A stretch of 64,000 nt of DNA from Mercurialis annua (GCF_937616625.2 NC_065575.1:34037001-34101000), one strand, 5' to 3'. Numbered from the stretch's first letter, positions 23,346 through 35,352 are shown. Numbers and translations are program-made. Notes: generated by a model not told the origin, from the letters alone.

Positions 23346-24069
23346 CTAGCATCAGAAATTATAGGTGCATTGATTATTAAAAGCTATGTTATTTAAATTC
23401 TATAAGGAAGATTGAATAACTTTTTACGAATTCTATATTTGTAAAAAATAATATATTATAAGAGACTAAAAGTTAACAACCAATCCTACACTCTAAATTA
23501 TAAGGTGGTGAAAATTTAAACTCTCCATTACTTTTTGTAATTTACGGTTGTAAACAAGTTATTCTTTACCTTGCACATAAAATTTTAAAATAATAAAGAC
23601 TAGTAGCTATTAATTTTTTAAATCATTTTTATTTAAAAAACATTTAAAATTAACAATAATAAAAATTAACCAGAACTAACAACTGTTAGTACGATTCCCA
23701 GTGCCATCAAAACAAAAAGTTGACTTTCCCATATATTCTTCAAGGAAAAAGCAAACAACATCGATATTGAAGCTGCCATGTAAAGGGAAGAAATATACCA
23801 CTGAAGCTGAAGATTACCAAATCCGCAATTATTGTCGAGATTGTAATGCTTTTTTTTGTGTAGAGTTTAGAAGAAAACGTGACCATATAACTGTCCATAT
23901 CAAGAACTCCTCCTAAAGAAAGTAAAATGAAAATGATATTGATTTATAGTGCTATTCCGGGAATCACATAATCAACGTTAAACACAGTAAAAAATATCAG
24001 TGTAACATATAAATAGCAAATTAGCAGTTTTATGTTTAAAAATTGAGTTGGATATTTTCATGGTACATT
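23346..24069. other. Spacer left of MULE M, with a 71-codon frame of unknown nature
   Basis: AT-rich sequence. One plus-strand frame (23701-23916) has a Cys-containing motif, NYCRDCNAFFCVEFRRKRDH, that could be a zinc-binding remnant of a transposase or other protein. I do not recognise the family. It may be chance. The MULE target duplication lies at 24070-24078. Confidence 0.3.
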
Positions 24070-24093
24070 GTTGAAATGGATAAATTCTTGGCT

Positions 24094-26768
24094 TGTCACG
24101 ACCCAATTTCATGAATCGTGACCGGCGCTAGGGTGTGGGTATGGTTGTACCCAAACCCGTAGCAAGCCTTGCGGAAATCAAATGAACATCTAAACCTGCA
24201 GAAAAACTGCTCGGGGCAACCGAGACTCCAACTTAAGTCTAGCAGTTTATAATACAGTTCTATTATAAATAACTTAAATATCTGAAATGCTCAACAGCAT
24301 GCCTTAAATATAATAATAAAATGTTCCAGTGTAAACATGCTAAAATAAACAATCGGTCTAATCGACAATCCCAATGCAATAACAAATGTAATATATAAAC
24401 TAGCTCTACTGCGGTCTAAGAGTTTGAAAATAGAAACTAGTTTAATAACATAAAAACCTCCGAGGAATCAAAAGAATCGGAGTGGACCGGCTTTCAAATC
24501 ATAAACCTGGAAAATTTGGGAAAACAACGGGGTCAGATATACTGAGATGAGTTCGCAATACTATTTACATTTATTAAGTTTAAAACCCTTAAATCAAAAC
24601 ATTTTTATACTAATATAATATGATTATGGAAAAACAGTATTGAAATGATCACAGCGTAAGTATGACATAGCATACTGATAAACCCAGAGTGGACGGGAAC
24701 AAATCCTCGTCATAAATATATACCAGCGTAAGCAAGACTTTAGTCTGCCGTTTCCCAGAGTACTTACCGGTGCACACAGTCTCGATACAAGCCTATCGAG
24801 TAGCTCGTTTCAATCCAGTTCCATAATCCGTAAAAACAGTTCACAAACATTTATAATATTAAAATACGATGCGGTACTTAATAAAGCGGTAAATAGCACT
24901 ACAAACTCACTGCTTGCTTGTCCACATGAATCTTGGCAAACAGCTAACCCTGCGTAGACTTCGAAGCACGAGCAGTGGACGGGTCTAAAACATATATAAG
25001 TCAAAATCCGAACAATCCCTAACTCTAAGAATACTAGACTCCACATAGGACTAGCATTTCACAACACAACAACCAAAGATTCAAACAAGGTAATTAAAAT
25101 ATCACCAAATATCCATACAACTTATTAACAAATAAGGCAAGTTAAGCTTAGGTGAGTTCTTATCTTTTAAAACGAAACCAAAGTACTTAAATACTTAAAT
25201 AGTCTTTCAAAACAATTACAGTTCCCAAAGTAGTGTGTTAGCCTTACTGCAGTATAGCTCAACACAACATGTCGGGAGACCACGTCTAACCCGACCCATC
25301 CATAAACCAAGTTTAAAACCAAAGTCTTTAGTCAAACCTTAAATAAAATCAAATTTATTTTAAATAAGAACTCACACCGTAACTTAATAATGCCATAAAC
25401 AATTAAGCTTGCTAACACTTAGCAAGTAGCACCCCAAGTACATTTATTTAAGTCACCTCAAATAGAATCAATAAACTCAACACCTTTCAAGTATTATCTT
25501 GAAGCTAAAATAGTTCAATCGAAACCTTACATGACATATAACACCTTGTATGCCTTATATTACTTAATTTACATTAAACCACAACCTACGATAATCTAAC
25601 ATTCTTTTAACAAGTTTTAAACCATCTTCTAAACAATTTCCAGCCCTTAGTAATAAGTTCAAACCGAGTTTAAATTCAAAAATGTTAACCAAACTATACG
25701 CTATTCCATTTAAACCATTTCTCAAAATCACCCCATGTATTGTTTAGCATCTATTACCCTATGATCCATTACTTTGAAATTTCCAAATTTTAGTTTAATC
25801 TGAAAACAGAATTTTATCTCAAAAGCATTAATCAAAAGATGTTGAAATCCGTTTACAAGATTTCCCCAACACACCCAATGTATGTTTGATGCCTAGCAAC
25901 CTAAGATTAGTTTTTAAGAAATTTCCAGATTTTTAAATAAGCATCAAAAACAGTTTATAACCCAAAACCTTTAGCAATTCGATAAGTCTATCAATTATAA
26001 CATTAAAACCAAATCACCCAATGTACAATTGAAATTCAAGAGACTAATATAACATCAAGTTAAGATTTCCAGAATTTATAAATCAAAGCAATAAAGAAAT
26101 ACAATCAATCACCCAAAGTATTGATTCATACAACGATCTAGCAATCTCTACACCACATAAGAAAAGGGAATTGAACCACATACCTCTTGATTAGGTTAAT
26201 AGCAATAAAACTCAAAATTCAACCAACCCAAATCAGCCTACAATCACACACATATAGGCTATAGGATTTAGAACTCCTAGAATTGACGAACTATAGATGA
26301 AATCACAAGGGAATGGTTAGGAACACTTACCAAGAATCAAAATTGAGATGAAATGATGGAGGAATGACCTAAGATAGAGCCTCAGCCGAATTAGGGGTTT
26401 TAGAGAAGTTAAAAGTGTTTAAAATCTGTTTTAGGTCGAGTTAAGGTGAGTTTAAATAGAAATCAGCGAACTGCACAGTGCACGCATCGCGCCCGCTACA
26501 CCTATATCGCGCCCGCGATACATGAATCGCGCCCGTGATTCATGCATGTCGCGCCCGCGAAATGCTACTGCCTCCGATGAAAATTTGAGATTTTGAAATT
26601 GAAATCGAAAACGTTTCAAACTCCGAGATTACTTCTAGTACATCTTAAAACACATTTTAAAAGGTTTGGAACCTTTGAAACGCGAATCTAAGTGGTCGAA
26701 CCACTCAAACGAATCCAAGATACCGTTAAGGCTTAACGGAACAAGCTAGAAAAATACGGGGTGTTACA
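24094..26768 (-). mobile_element. Solo LTR I of a gypsy element, minus strand (2675 bp)
   Basis: On the plus strand it starts TGTCACGACCCAATTTC and ends CGGGGTGTTACA. The 5-bp duplication TGGCT is perfect (24089-24093 and 26769-26773). There is no internal coding part. It shares the CTTACGCTGG-type module (24655 and 24726 on the plus strand as CAGCGTAAG) with old LTR J. It carries a different CpG-rich box cluster (26487-26560) just upstream of its TATA-like box TATTTAAA (minus strand, 26451-26458). The other 2.5 kb contains no gene. Confidence 0.92.
26487..26560 (-). promoter_or_regulatory. Cluster of four CGCGGGCGCGA boxes in solo LTR I
   Basis: On the plus strand, TCGCGCCCGC is at 26487, TCGCGCCCGCGA at 26507-26518, TCGCGCCCGTGA at 26527-26538 and TCGCGCCCGCGA at 26549-26560. 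Spacers such as TACATGAA and TTCATGCATG are also partly self-complementary. On the minus strand the cluster lies about 29 bp upstream of the TATTTAAA box. Confidence 0.6.
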
Positions 26769-26968
26769 TGGCTGAACTGAGTTCGCCACGTCATTTTATG
26801 GACTCTCCATTAAAATACTAACATGTGTTAAAGTCATTTAAAAGTAATTACTTTTACTTTAAAAGAGAGAATACACCTAACTATAGTTAACTCTCTACAT
26901 TTAATGATTAAGAGAATTGTCAAAACAAAAAAATTATTAACACTGCAAATAAATAAATATTTATTTAA

Positions 26969-27338
26969 GGGTTAATTTCTAAATAGATCGCGAACTTTAC
27001 ACGAAGTTTCATTTTAATCATGATCTTTAAAAGTTGTCATTTAAAGGCACGAACTTTCATATTGTTTCAAATTTATCATTTCAATGTATTTTTATTGACT
27101 AAATTCTTCACTAAACCATTAATTAAAGACCCATGTTATTAATCAACATCAAATCTTATTATCTTTCAGGTAGAGTATCTAGGATTAGGAATTTTTAGTC
27201 AGATAAAATACACTGAATTTTACTTTTATGATAGATTTGAAATAAAATGAAAGTTCGTGCCTTTAAATGACAATTTTTAAAGGTCATGATTAAAATGAAA
27301 CTCCATGTAAAGTTTGTGATTTTTTTAGGAATTGACCC
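26969..27338. mobile_element. MITE1: foldback MULE-MITE (370 bp)
   Basis: Starts GGGTTAATTTC and ends GAATTGACCC. Its two arms are inverted copies over about 115 bp (both carry TTTCATTTTAATCATGA and GGCACGAACTTTCAT). The perfect 9-bp duplication TTTATTTAA is at 26960-26968 and 27339-27347, which is the Mutator hallmark. It has no coding capacity. The arm motif CGAACTTTACACG is shared with the partial MITE at 59345. Confidence 0.9.
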
Positions 27339-27472
27339 TTTATTTAATCAATGAATTTATGGAACACCAAAATACTTTAATGATAAAACTCAATCACCTG
27401 CAAATTCTCTAATTCTCTAATTCCTTATCATTTGCAATTCACTACGGCAAAGTTCACTCTCATATAAAAGTA

Positions 27473-27480
27473 TTGACAAT
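27473..27480 (+). promoter_or_regulatory. TATA box of the transposase gene of M
   Basis: TATAAAAG lies 139 bp upstream of the proposed ATG (27612) in a stretch not explained by any insert. It fits a core promoter for the FAR1-like gene. Confidence 0.45.
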
Positions 27481-27611
27481 TTCTTGCATTATCTATTAGT
27501 TATTTGCTACAATTTAATATTAAATTATACTTACTATTTGATGAATTGTAGGTAATTAGCAGATTACAATTCAAGAACAAATTTTGTCTCAGCACTACAA
27601 CTTCAATTATT

Positions 27612-28644
27612 ATGCTAAGGTAATAACATTTTTATCTCCACTTCTTTAACAATTTGTTTAATTCACCTCAAATTTATTCAAATTAAAAAAATTTCTTTGT
27701 AAGTTATGATACTGTAGTTGTTTAGTTGTCTTTCCTAGTTAAATCTAGGCTTAATTGCGTAAAAAATCACAAACTTTAGCGTGTTTTGCAAATTTAACAT
27801 AAACTTTTAATTTTGGCAAATTAATACACAAACTTTTGATTTTTGGCAATTTTAGCACCGATCAATTTTTTGTGAAAAAAATGATGATGTGTACACCGGA
27901 ATAACCACTATTCCGGCGTCCACATCAGCATTTTTCTCTATTTTTTTGAAGAAAAATTGATCGGTGTTAAAATTGCAAAAAATCAAAAGTTTGTGAATTA
28001 ATTTGCCAAAATTAAAAGTTTATGTTAAATTTGCAAAACACGCTAAAGTTTATGATTTTTTACGCCATTAAACCTTAAATCTATGATATAAATGTAGATA
28101 TGGAATTTTTTTTAATTTGGCAGTGATGAAGTTATATATTCAGAAAATGTTGAAGATATTTTTAATGATGAGAATGTTCCTAATGTGAAAGAAATCAATA
28201 AAAATTATGAAACTCTAAAAGATGATACATTATTGGGTCAAGTTGTGAGCAACGAAACAGAGGCCTACGAGTTGTATTGTGATTATGGATTTTGCAAAGG
28301 ATTTAGCATTAGAAAGGGAAAACAAGCATATTATGCGGGCACTAAAAAATTAGAACAAAAGAGTATTATTGTTCAAAGCAAGGATACAAGAATGATGAGA
28401 TATTAGGTGAGGTATCTTTCAATAGGTTAGATGGTAGAACAGGATGCAAAGCGATGGTTCGTTTTGTTGTTGATGAACAAGAACAATGGAAGGTAATATG
28501 TTTTGTTGATGAACATAATCATTCTTTTGCAACACCTGAAGAATGACATTTACTACGAAGTGTGCGAACAGTTACTAGTTCAAGGAAAGGTTCTTAAGTC
28601 TATGATGAATGTGGGAATTAGAGCAATTGATGCATTTTCATATA
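27612..28644 (+). pseudogene. FAR1/FHY3-like MULE transposase, N-terminal part (broken)
   Basis: The proposed start is ATG 27612 in a mini-exon of eight bases (27612-27619). Donor AAG/GTAATA follows. The intron contains MITE2, and the acceptor TTGGCAG at 28117-28123 rejoins the frame. The next exon encodes an acidic stretch and then a FAR1 DNA-binding domain: NETEAYELYCDYGFCKGFSI, a Cys segment, GRTGCKAMVRF, and VDEHNHSF. Lesions are a frameshift near 28370, a TGA at 28544-28546 where CGA is likely original, and a frameshift near 28586. The reading is then cut by element F at 28644 and resumes at 38627. FAR1 and FHY3 are known plant transcription factors derived from MULE transposases. The TIRs and 9-bp duplication here show this copy is a transposon gene, not a domesticated one. 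Confidence 0.8.
27748..28074. mobile_element. MITE2: foldback MULE-MITE in the first intron of the transposase gene (327 bp)
   Basis: The perfect 9-bp duplication TTAAATCTA is at 27739-27747 and 28075-28083. The arms are near-perfect inverted copies (both have TTTAGCGTGTTTTGCAAATT) almost to the centre, where CCGGAATA and TATTCCGG enclose a tiny loop. A transcript through it would fold into one long hairpin. It leaves both splice sites of the host intron intact. Confidence 0.92.
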
Positions 28645-28962
28645 GGCTAATCCTCTGAAAAAACCCTCACCTTTTAGCCACAATTCATTTGCACCCTCAC
28701 GTTGCAAAATCAACAATTTTACGCATTATGACCTTTCGTTTTCAATTGCACCCTAACCTAAAAAAATTGACTCCATGGCAGCCATGTCAGCTAATTTTGC
28801 TTAATCATCAGCTGACGTGTCATTTAAAAAATTAAAATAATAATTAATTTTTTATTTAAAATTATATGGACTTTTTTTACACTTTCTAAAACTATAGGAA
28901 TTTTTTTTTGCATTTTTCTTCTAATTCTAATTAACCAAACAAATAACCCTAATTCATACAAC

Positions 28963-29515
28963 TGTTGGGTTTTATAGGTTCATAACGCAGCGGAATTTCA
29001 AAATTTATCTAAAAACCCAAACCAAGATCCATGTAATTCGAATTAACAGAATAATTACTTACTTGTATGTCGAATTCAACAGCAATGTAGGAAGGAAGGA
29101 GGTGGTTCACTTTGGTGATACCTGGCCTCGGATCAGAAACGCCTCCAAAAGAACGCGTCCTCTACGAGTATCCACACAAACAGACCTTAGCCAAAACTAG
29201 TGCTTGTGTGCTAGCACTATTGCTTCACAAGCAATTTCGAATTTTAGTGATTTAGTGAATAATGAATTTCGTCATTTTCAAACCAACTACTTAATGAGTA
29301 TTTATAGTGATAAATAACACTAGGGTTTGAGACAAATTCGAATTTCAATCTCATTGCAATTCTACAAGTTTATGTTTATCAAAAACTCCTTTTTGATAAT
29401 TATCCATATATATTAATTACTATATTTATTATTTTCCAAAAATAATAAATTAAGGAAAACACTTATCCTTAAATTTCGAATTAATATATATATTTATTAA
29501 TATATATATATTACG

Positions 29516-29579
<64 letters not shown>

Positions 29580-30513
29580 TCACTTAATCACATTGGGCTT
29601 GTACAACCCATAACTGTTTTGGGCCTGTTCTTAGTGTGCGACCCTGTAGGTTCATATAACGTTGGCAGTAGGCTCGAAATCCCTATTTCAGCCCACAAGT
29701 CATAAGTGGCCTCTAGCAAGACATTATGACTACCCAAGTTATATGAATATCGATAATCCGATTTAACCATTTACAATAATATTTTAATCCCTTTGTCTCT
29801 CGATATCCAGATTGAATATAAGGCATAGTTATGTCATCCTTATAACATTCAATCATTAGTTTCTTGACTCTAAGTAGACTGAAAATGATAACTTCTTATC
29901 AATTAGCATGGCCATGCATTTTCTTCAGTCTATCTTCTTCAAGGGGCCCATAGATATCTTACTCAAATAAATGAGGGACAAATTCCTTCTCAGTCACTCA
30001 CATTTCTCACATAGTTACTTTCATATCCAATGACAATCTATTCCATTATCCTGTTAAAGATAATGTAAGACTGTATCAAAATATGAAATAGCTATGTAGA
30101 AATCCATGATGATTTCAAGGTCAAAGGATTATACTAATAGAACTGTAATGAGAATTACTTATGACAGTGATCTATGTAGTATTCTCACAGTGGGTCATCC
30201 AGTGCCTTATTTCTCAAATAGCACCTATGATTTGACTTAATATCTCATATACATGATTAGTAAAACATAATCATCAGTCAACATCATACTAGTCTCAATG
30301 TTCTATTAAGACTAGGGATAGATGGTATATAATTCTTTTATTAAACCTAAGGGTTCTACTATCAAGTCACATACTCGATGACCTTAGAAAGAATTAACCA
30401 TTCAAGTATTTTAATCATTAATATAAAATGATAAAAACTGCCAATCAATAAATAATAAAATGATAAAGTCAAAACATGGTCAAACATGATTGACCTAGTG
30501 CATATCACTAACA
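28963..30513 (-). repeat. 3' LTR of element E (1551 bp)
   Basis: On the plus strand it runs from TGTTGGGTTTTATAGG to CATATCACTAACA. It contains an (AT)n run at about 29521-29572, longer than in the partner LTR. The minus-strand polypurine tract (AAGTGGGAGAT, 30514-30524) borders it. The 60-codon frame inside the LTR is repeated in every copy and is not considered a gene. Confidence 0.93.
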
Positions 30514-30527
30514 ATCTCCCACTTGCA

Positions 30528-33500
30528 CTAGGCCCAATCTACATTAAATCTAATTCCCATGGACCTAGTATGACTCTCATGCTTAGGCTGTGGAAGAGCC
30601 TTAGTTAACGGATCAGCAACATTATCATTTGTCGAAACTCTGCATATCTTCACGTCTCCTCTCTCAATGATTTCTCGAATGAGATGATAACGTCTAAGTA
30701 TGTGTTTGGATCGCTGATGTGATCTGGGCTCCTTTGCTTGTGCTATGGCCCCATTGTTATCACATAACAAGTTCACTGGATCGGATATACTAGGAACAAC
30801 TCCTAATCCAGTTATGAACTTTTTGATCCAAACAGCCTCCTTAGCTGCGTCAGAAGCAGCTATATACTCAGCTTCTGTTGTAGAATCAGCAACGGTGTCC
30901 TGCTTCGAGCTCTTCCAGCTGAAAGCACCTCCATTCAAACAAAACACATATCCTGACTGTTATTTATAATCATCAATGTCAGTTTGGAAGCTAGCGTCTG
31001 TGTAACCCTTTACAATCGGCTCATCTTCCTGACCACCATATAGCAAGAATGCATCCTTGGTTCTTCTCAAGTACATAAGGATGTTCTTAACTGCTGCCCA
31101 GTGACTTTCTCCTGGATTTGACTGGTATCTGCTCGTTGTACTCAAAGCATACGAGACATTAGGTCGAGTGCACAACATTGCATACATGATAGATCCAATA
31201 GCAGAAGCATATGGAATTTTACTCATGCGGTCTCGCTCATCCTGTGTCTTAGGACACTGAGTCTTGCTGAGACTGATGCCATGTGACATTGGCAAGAATC
31301 CTCTCTTAGAGTCTTGCATACTAAACCTGTTTAATACCTTATCAACATAAGTGCTTTGACTTAGGCCAATGAGTCTTCTAGATCTATCTCTATAGATCTT
31401 GATGCCTAATATATAAGTAGCATCGCCCAAGTCTTTCATTGAAAAACACTTCCCTAACCATGATTTAACATTTTGCAGTATGGGAATGTCGTTTCCAATG
31501 AGTAGTATGTCATCAACATAAAGCACTAAGAAAACAATCGCGCTCCCACTAACCTTCTTGTATACACAAGGTTCATCTTCATTCTTGATGAATCCAAACT
31601 CTTTGATTGCTTCATCAAAACAAAGATTCCAACTCCGAGAAGCTTGCTTTAATCCATAAATGGATTTTTGAAGCTGGCAAACCTTTCCAGAATTCTCTGG
31701 ACTGGCAAAACCCTCAGGTTGTTTCATGCACACATCCTCAAGTAAGTTTCCATTAAGAAACGCTGTTTTGACATCCATTTGCCATATCTCATAGTCATAA
31801 TATGCAGCTATGGCAAGGAGAATTCGAATGGATTTGAGCATAGCAACTGGTGAAAAGGTTTCATCATAGTCTATACCATGTATTTGTCTGAAACCTTTTG
31901 CAACTAGTCTTGCTTTATAGGTATGCACAATGCCATCCATGTCAGTCTTCATTTTGAAGATCCATTTGCACCCAATGGTTTTTACACCATCCGTTGGGTC
32001 AATCAAGGTCCAAACTTGATTATCATACATGGATTGCATTTCAGATCTCATGGCTTCGAGCCATTTTTCAGAGTCAGGACTATTTATGGCCTCTTGATAG
32101 GATGTGGGTTCTTCTTGATCAACAATCATCACATCATTGTTCTCAGTGATGAGAAATCCATATCTCATAGGATTATGACGTGTCCTATCAGACCTCCTTT
32201 GGCCTTGTGGTACTTGTACTGGTTCAGCAATTGCTTGTTGATTCTTTTGAGGTTCCATACTTGGTACAATGCTATTTTGTGGTTCTTGAATTTCTTCAAG
32301 TTGTACTGTACTCCCACTGGTTCCTTTGGAAATAAATTCTTTTTCCAAAAAGATACCATTTCGAGCAACAAACACTTTGTTCTCATAAGCATTGTAGAAG
32401 TAATATCCTTTAGTTTCTTTATGATATCCTACAAAAAGGCATTTGTCAGATTTGGGTGCTAATTTATCTGAAATTAGTCGCTTCACATAAGCTTGACATC
32501 CCCAAATCTTAAGAAAAGACAAACTAGGAGTTTTTCCAGTCCATATCTCATATGGTGTCTTTTCCACTGCCTTTGATGGAACTCTATTCAAAATGAATGC
32601 AGCGGTTTCTAAAGCATAACCCCAAAATGAGATTGGAAGATCAGTTTGACTCATCATTGATCGAACCATATCCAATAGAGTTCGATTTCTCCGTTCAGAC
32701 ACACCATTCCATTGTGGTGTTCCAGGTGGAGTCAATTGAGAAACGATCCCACAGTCTCTTAGATGATCTACAAATTCTTGGCTTAAATATTCACCACCTC
32801 GATCAGATCTTAGTGTTTTAATATTTTTACCAAGTTGATTTTGTACTTCATTCTTAAATATTTTGAACTTTTCAAAAGATTCAGATTTATGTTTCATCAG
32901 ATAAACATAACCATATCTACTGAGATCATCAGTAAAAGTAATGAAGTACTGAAATCCACCTCTAGCATTTGTACTTAATGGACCACATACATCTGTATGT
33001 ATAAGGCCCAATAAGTTTTTAGCTCTTTCACCTTGTCCAATAAAAGGTGTTTTTGTCATTTTGCCCATTAGACAAGATTCACATGTTTCAAATGATTCAT
33101 AATCAAATGAATTCAAAAGTCCATCTCTTTGAAGTTTTGATATGCGTTTCTCATTTATATGGCCTAAACGACAATGCCAGAGATAAGTAGAGTTTAAATC
33201 ATTTGACTTAAACTTCTTAGCATTGATGTTATAGATTGATTTTTCATTAGTGTCTTCAACATTTAAAATATAAAGACCACTACTGCGTGGAGCATATCCA
33301 TAAAGAATGTTATTATGCGAAATACTGCATTTATTATTCCTAATAATAAATTCAAAACCATCCTTGTCCAAACAAGAAACAGAAATAATATTCCTACACA
33401 TGGTAGGTACATAATAACAATTGTTCAAATATAAAATAAGTCCACTAGGCAAAGATAACTCATAAGTCCCTACAGCTAAAGCAGCAACTCTTGCTCCATT

Positions 33501-34496
33501 GCCAACTCGTAGGTCCACTTCGCCTTTTGTCAAACTTCTACTCCTTTTGAGACCCTGCACATTAGTACAAATGTGAGATCCAGATCCAGTATCTAATACC
33601 CATGAATCAGAAGTAGAAAGATTAATTTCTATAACATGAATACCTGAAGTGGTAGTCTCACTACCCTTGTTCTTCTTCAGATCATCCAGATATTTCTTGC
33701 AATTCCTTTTCCAATGTCCAGGTTCCTTGCAGAAAAAGCAAGTTCCTTCCTTTGGCGGTTTTGCTTTGGGTTCATCCTTGGTCTTGGGCTTGGACTTGGG
33801 TTTAGACTTCTTGAAAGCCTTTCCCTTGCCCTTACCAGACCTTTTCATACCCTTTCCCTTGTTGACCATAAGAACATCCTTAATCTCATTCTTGATGTTC
33901 TTTTCAGCAGTTTGAAGCATCCCATGCAACTCTGTGGTGGTCTTCTCCATATTATGCATATTGAAGTTCATGATGAAACCATCATAAGCCTCAGGCAAAG
34001 ATTGGAGAATAATGTATGTAGCCAACTCTTGGGCAATTGGGAGACCGAGCCTGTCCAAATGTTCAAGATGACCTTTCATCTTCAAAACATGAGGACTAAC
34101 TGCGCCGCTAGTAGTCAACTTGCAAGAAAGCAAATCCTTGATGATATTGAACCTTTCAATTCTTTCTCTCTCTTGGAACATTTCCATGAGATCAGTAATC
34201 ATGGTGTTCGCATCCAATTCCATCATTTGCTTTTGGAGTTCATTCTCCATGCATCCAAGCATAATGCAAGTGACATCAGTAGAGTCATTGAGATGCTTCG
34301 TATAAGCATCCCTTTGAGCTCTAGTAGCAGCAGGAGCTGGTTCCTCAGGGAGGGGTTGATCAAGGATATATTCCTTTCTTTCTTGCCTAAGAACAATTCT
34401 TAGTTTTCTGCACCAGTCCGGAAAGTTAGTGCCATTGAGCTTATCCTTCTCAAGGATTGATCGCACTGATGAAGTAGGTGTAGTGTTTGTAGCCAT
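30528..34496 (-). pseudogene. Ty1/copia gag-pol of element E, one in-frame stop
   Basis: The start is taken as the ATG at 34496 (MATNTTPTSS), 19 codons inside the longer open frame, because that residue begins the recognisable gag (LNGTNFPDWCRKL). Order by approximate residue: gag; zinc knuckle CFFCKEPGHWKRNC near 253; protease DTGSGSHIC near 300; integrase zinc region (HCRLGHINEKR, CESCLMG); integrase core with HTDVCGPL, SDRGGEY and NGVSERRNR; reverse transcriptase with YVDDILLIGN near 990; RNase H with TDASFQTD. A TAA at 30960-30962 (codon after DIDDYK) splits the RNase H domain. The rest (SWKSSKQ, TTEAEYIA, DNVADPLTKAL) continues in the same frame to 30528. So a single nonsense change removes the catalytic second half of RNase H, and everything else is open. 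Confidence 0.93.
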
Positions 34497-35180
34497 CTCT
34501 ACAACAATAAATATGCAAGTAGCATTTAATAAAAGGCACAATAAAATTCCCACAACATATATCCATAATTCATATAAAAACCCTTAATGTTAATTTCAAC
34601 AATTGAAAAATAATAGTGGGACAAGATCCATATTTCACCCTACTTCAAGTAAGCTTTGGCTTATCACTTTAAGTGTGGTTTATTTAGGTAGGTAACACTT
34701 TACCAATTACATCTCATGCAATTCTTGAACATAGAATATTAACATCACATGTAGTCTTGATATTCTATCTTATACCCTAGGTTCAAAACTATTTTGATAA
34801 CCTAGTTAAGTCTAACCAAATCAAACATATGGATATCACTTTTATCCAACTTATCTTACTTAGATGACTTTATACATCATGCTTTGGCATAGCCTATACA
34901 TAGCAATCTAAGTCTTGATAAGTGTTATTACAATGGGAGGTATATTGAAGACTTAATATTAAATAAGGGTTTGTTATTTATCCTATTTAGTTATCCTATC
35001 TTGTCACATGTAAAATAATCATGCAAAGCATATAACCAATAAGATAAACATTAAAAACATATTATTTTACTATTTTAAATCATATTTAACAACAATCATA
35101 TAAATATGTTATTCATGAAAATTTAAATCATATTTAAAATTTATCATTAAAGTATTAAAATAAAATACATGACAAAAACA

Positions 35181-35352
35181 CGCCGGCTTAAAAGGATAAC
35201 GGTCCTTAATGGGGTGTATCAGCGGGGTCCAAGGGGCGCGGCCCCTTGGCGGGGTCTGGGGGCAGCGCCCCAAGCAAGGTCCAAGGGGCAGCGCCCCTGG
35301 CGGGGCCCGGGGGCAGAGCCCCAGGCGGTAGTCCCGCTAGTCGACTAGCGGG
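35181..35352 (-). repeat. GC-rich island with nested inverted repeats in the leader of E
   Basis: About 170 bp of strongly GC-rich sequence in an AT-rich region. Units like GGGGTCCAAGGGGC followed by GCCCCTTGGCGG recur three to four times, each able to pair with itself. A perfect 20-bp palindrome (half-site CCCGCTAGTC) stands at 35333-35352. The transcript would form strong stem-loops. Confidence 0.8.

Larger units (their letters stand above)
24079..26930 (+). repeat. Left terminal inverted repeat of M (split by solo LTR I)
   Basis: The first 15 bp (24079-24093) are separated from the rest (26774 to about 26930) by solo LTR I. The inner part (CACGTCATTTTATGGACTCT..., TTTAAAAGTAATTACTTTTA, CACCTAACTATAGTTAACTC) pairs with 58053-58466 read on the other strand. 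The pairing continues without a gap when LTR I, one copy of its duplication and MITE3 are removed. Confidence 0.88.

Noticed and set aside
23701..23916. Possible piggyBac-like Cys-rich C-terminus
   Set aside because: Only a few Cys and one motif-like stretch. No TTAA-flanked ends or transposase core are nearby, and the family is not typical of plants.
29588..29770. 60-codon frame present in all three E-family LTRs (also 36826-37008, 52742-52924)
   Set aside because: Conservation here is LTR conservation. It lacks a known domain and lies in noncoding LTR sequence. I keep it only as a weak possibility.
35181..35352. Possible organelle or bacterial insertion because of high GC
   Set aside because: The island lies inside the leader of an intact-bordered copia element and contains no recognisable organelle gene. 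It is better explained as part of the retroelement.
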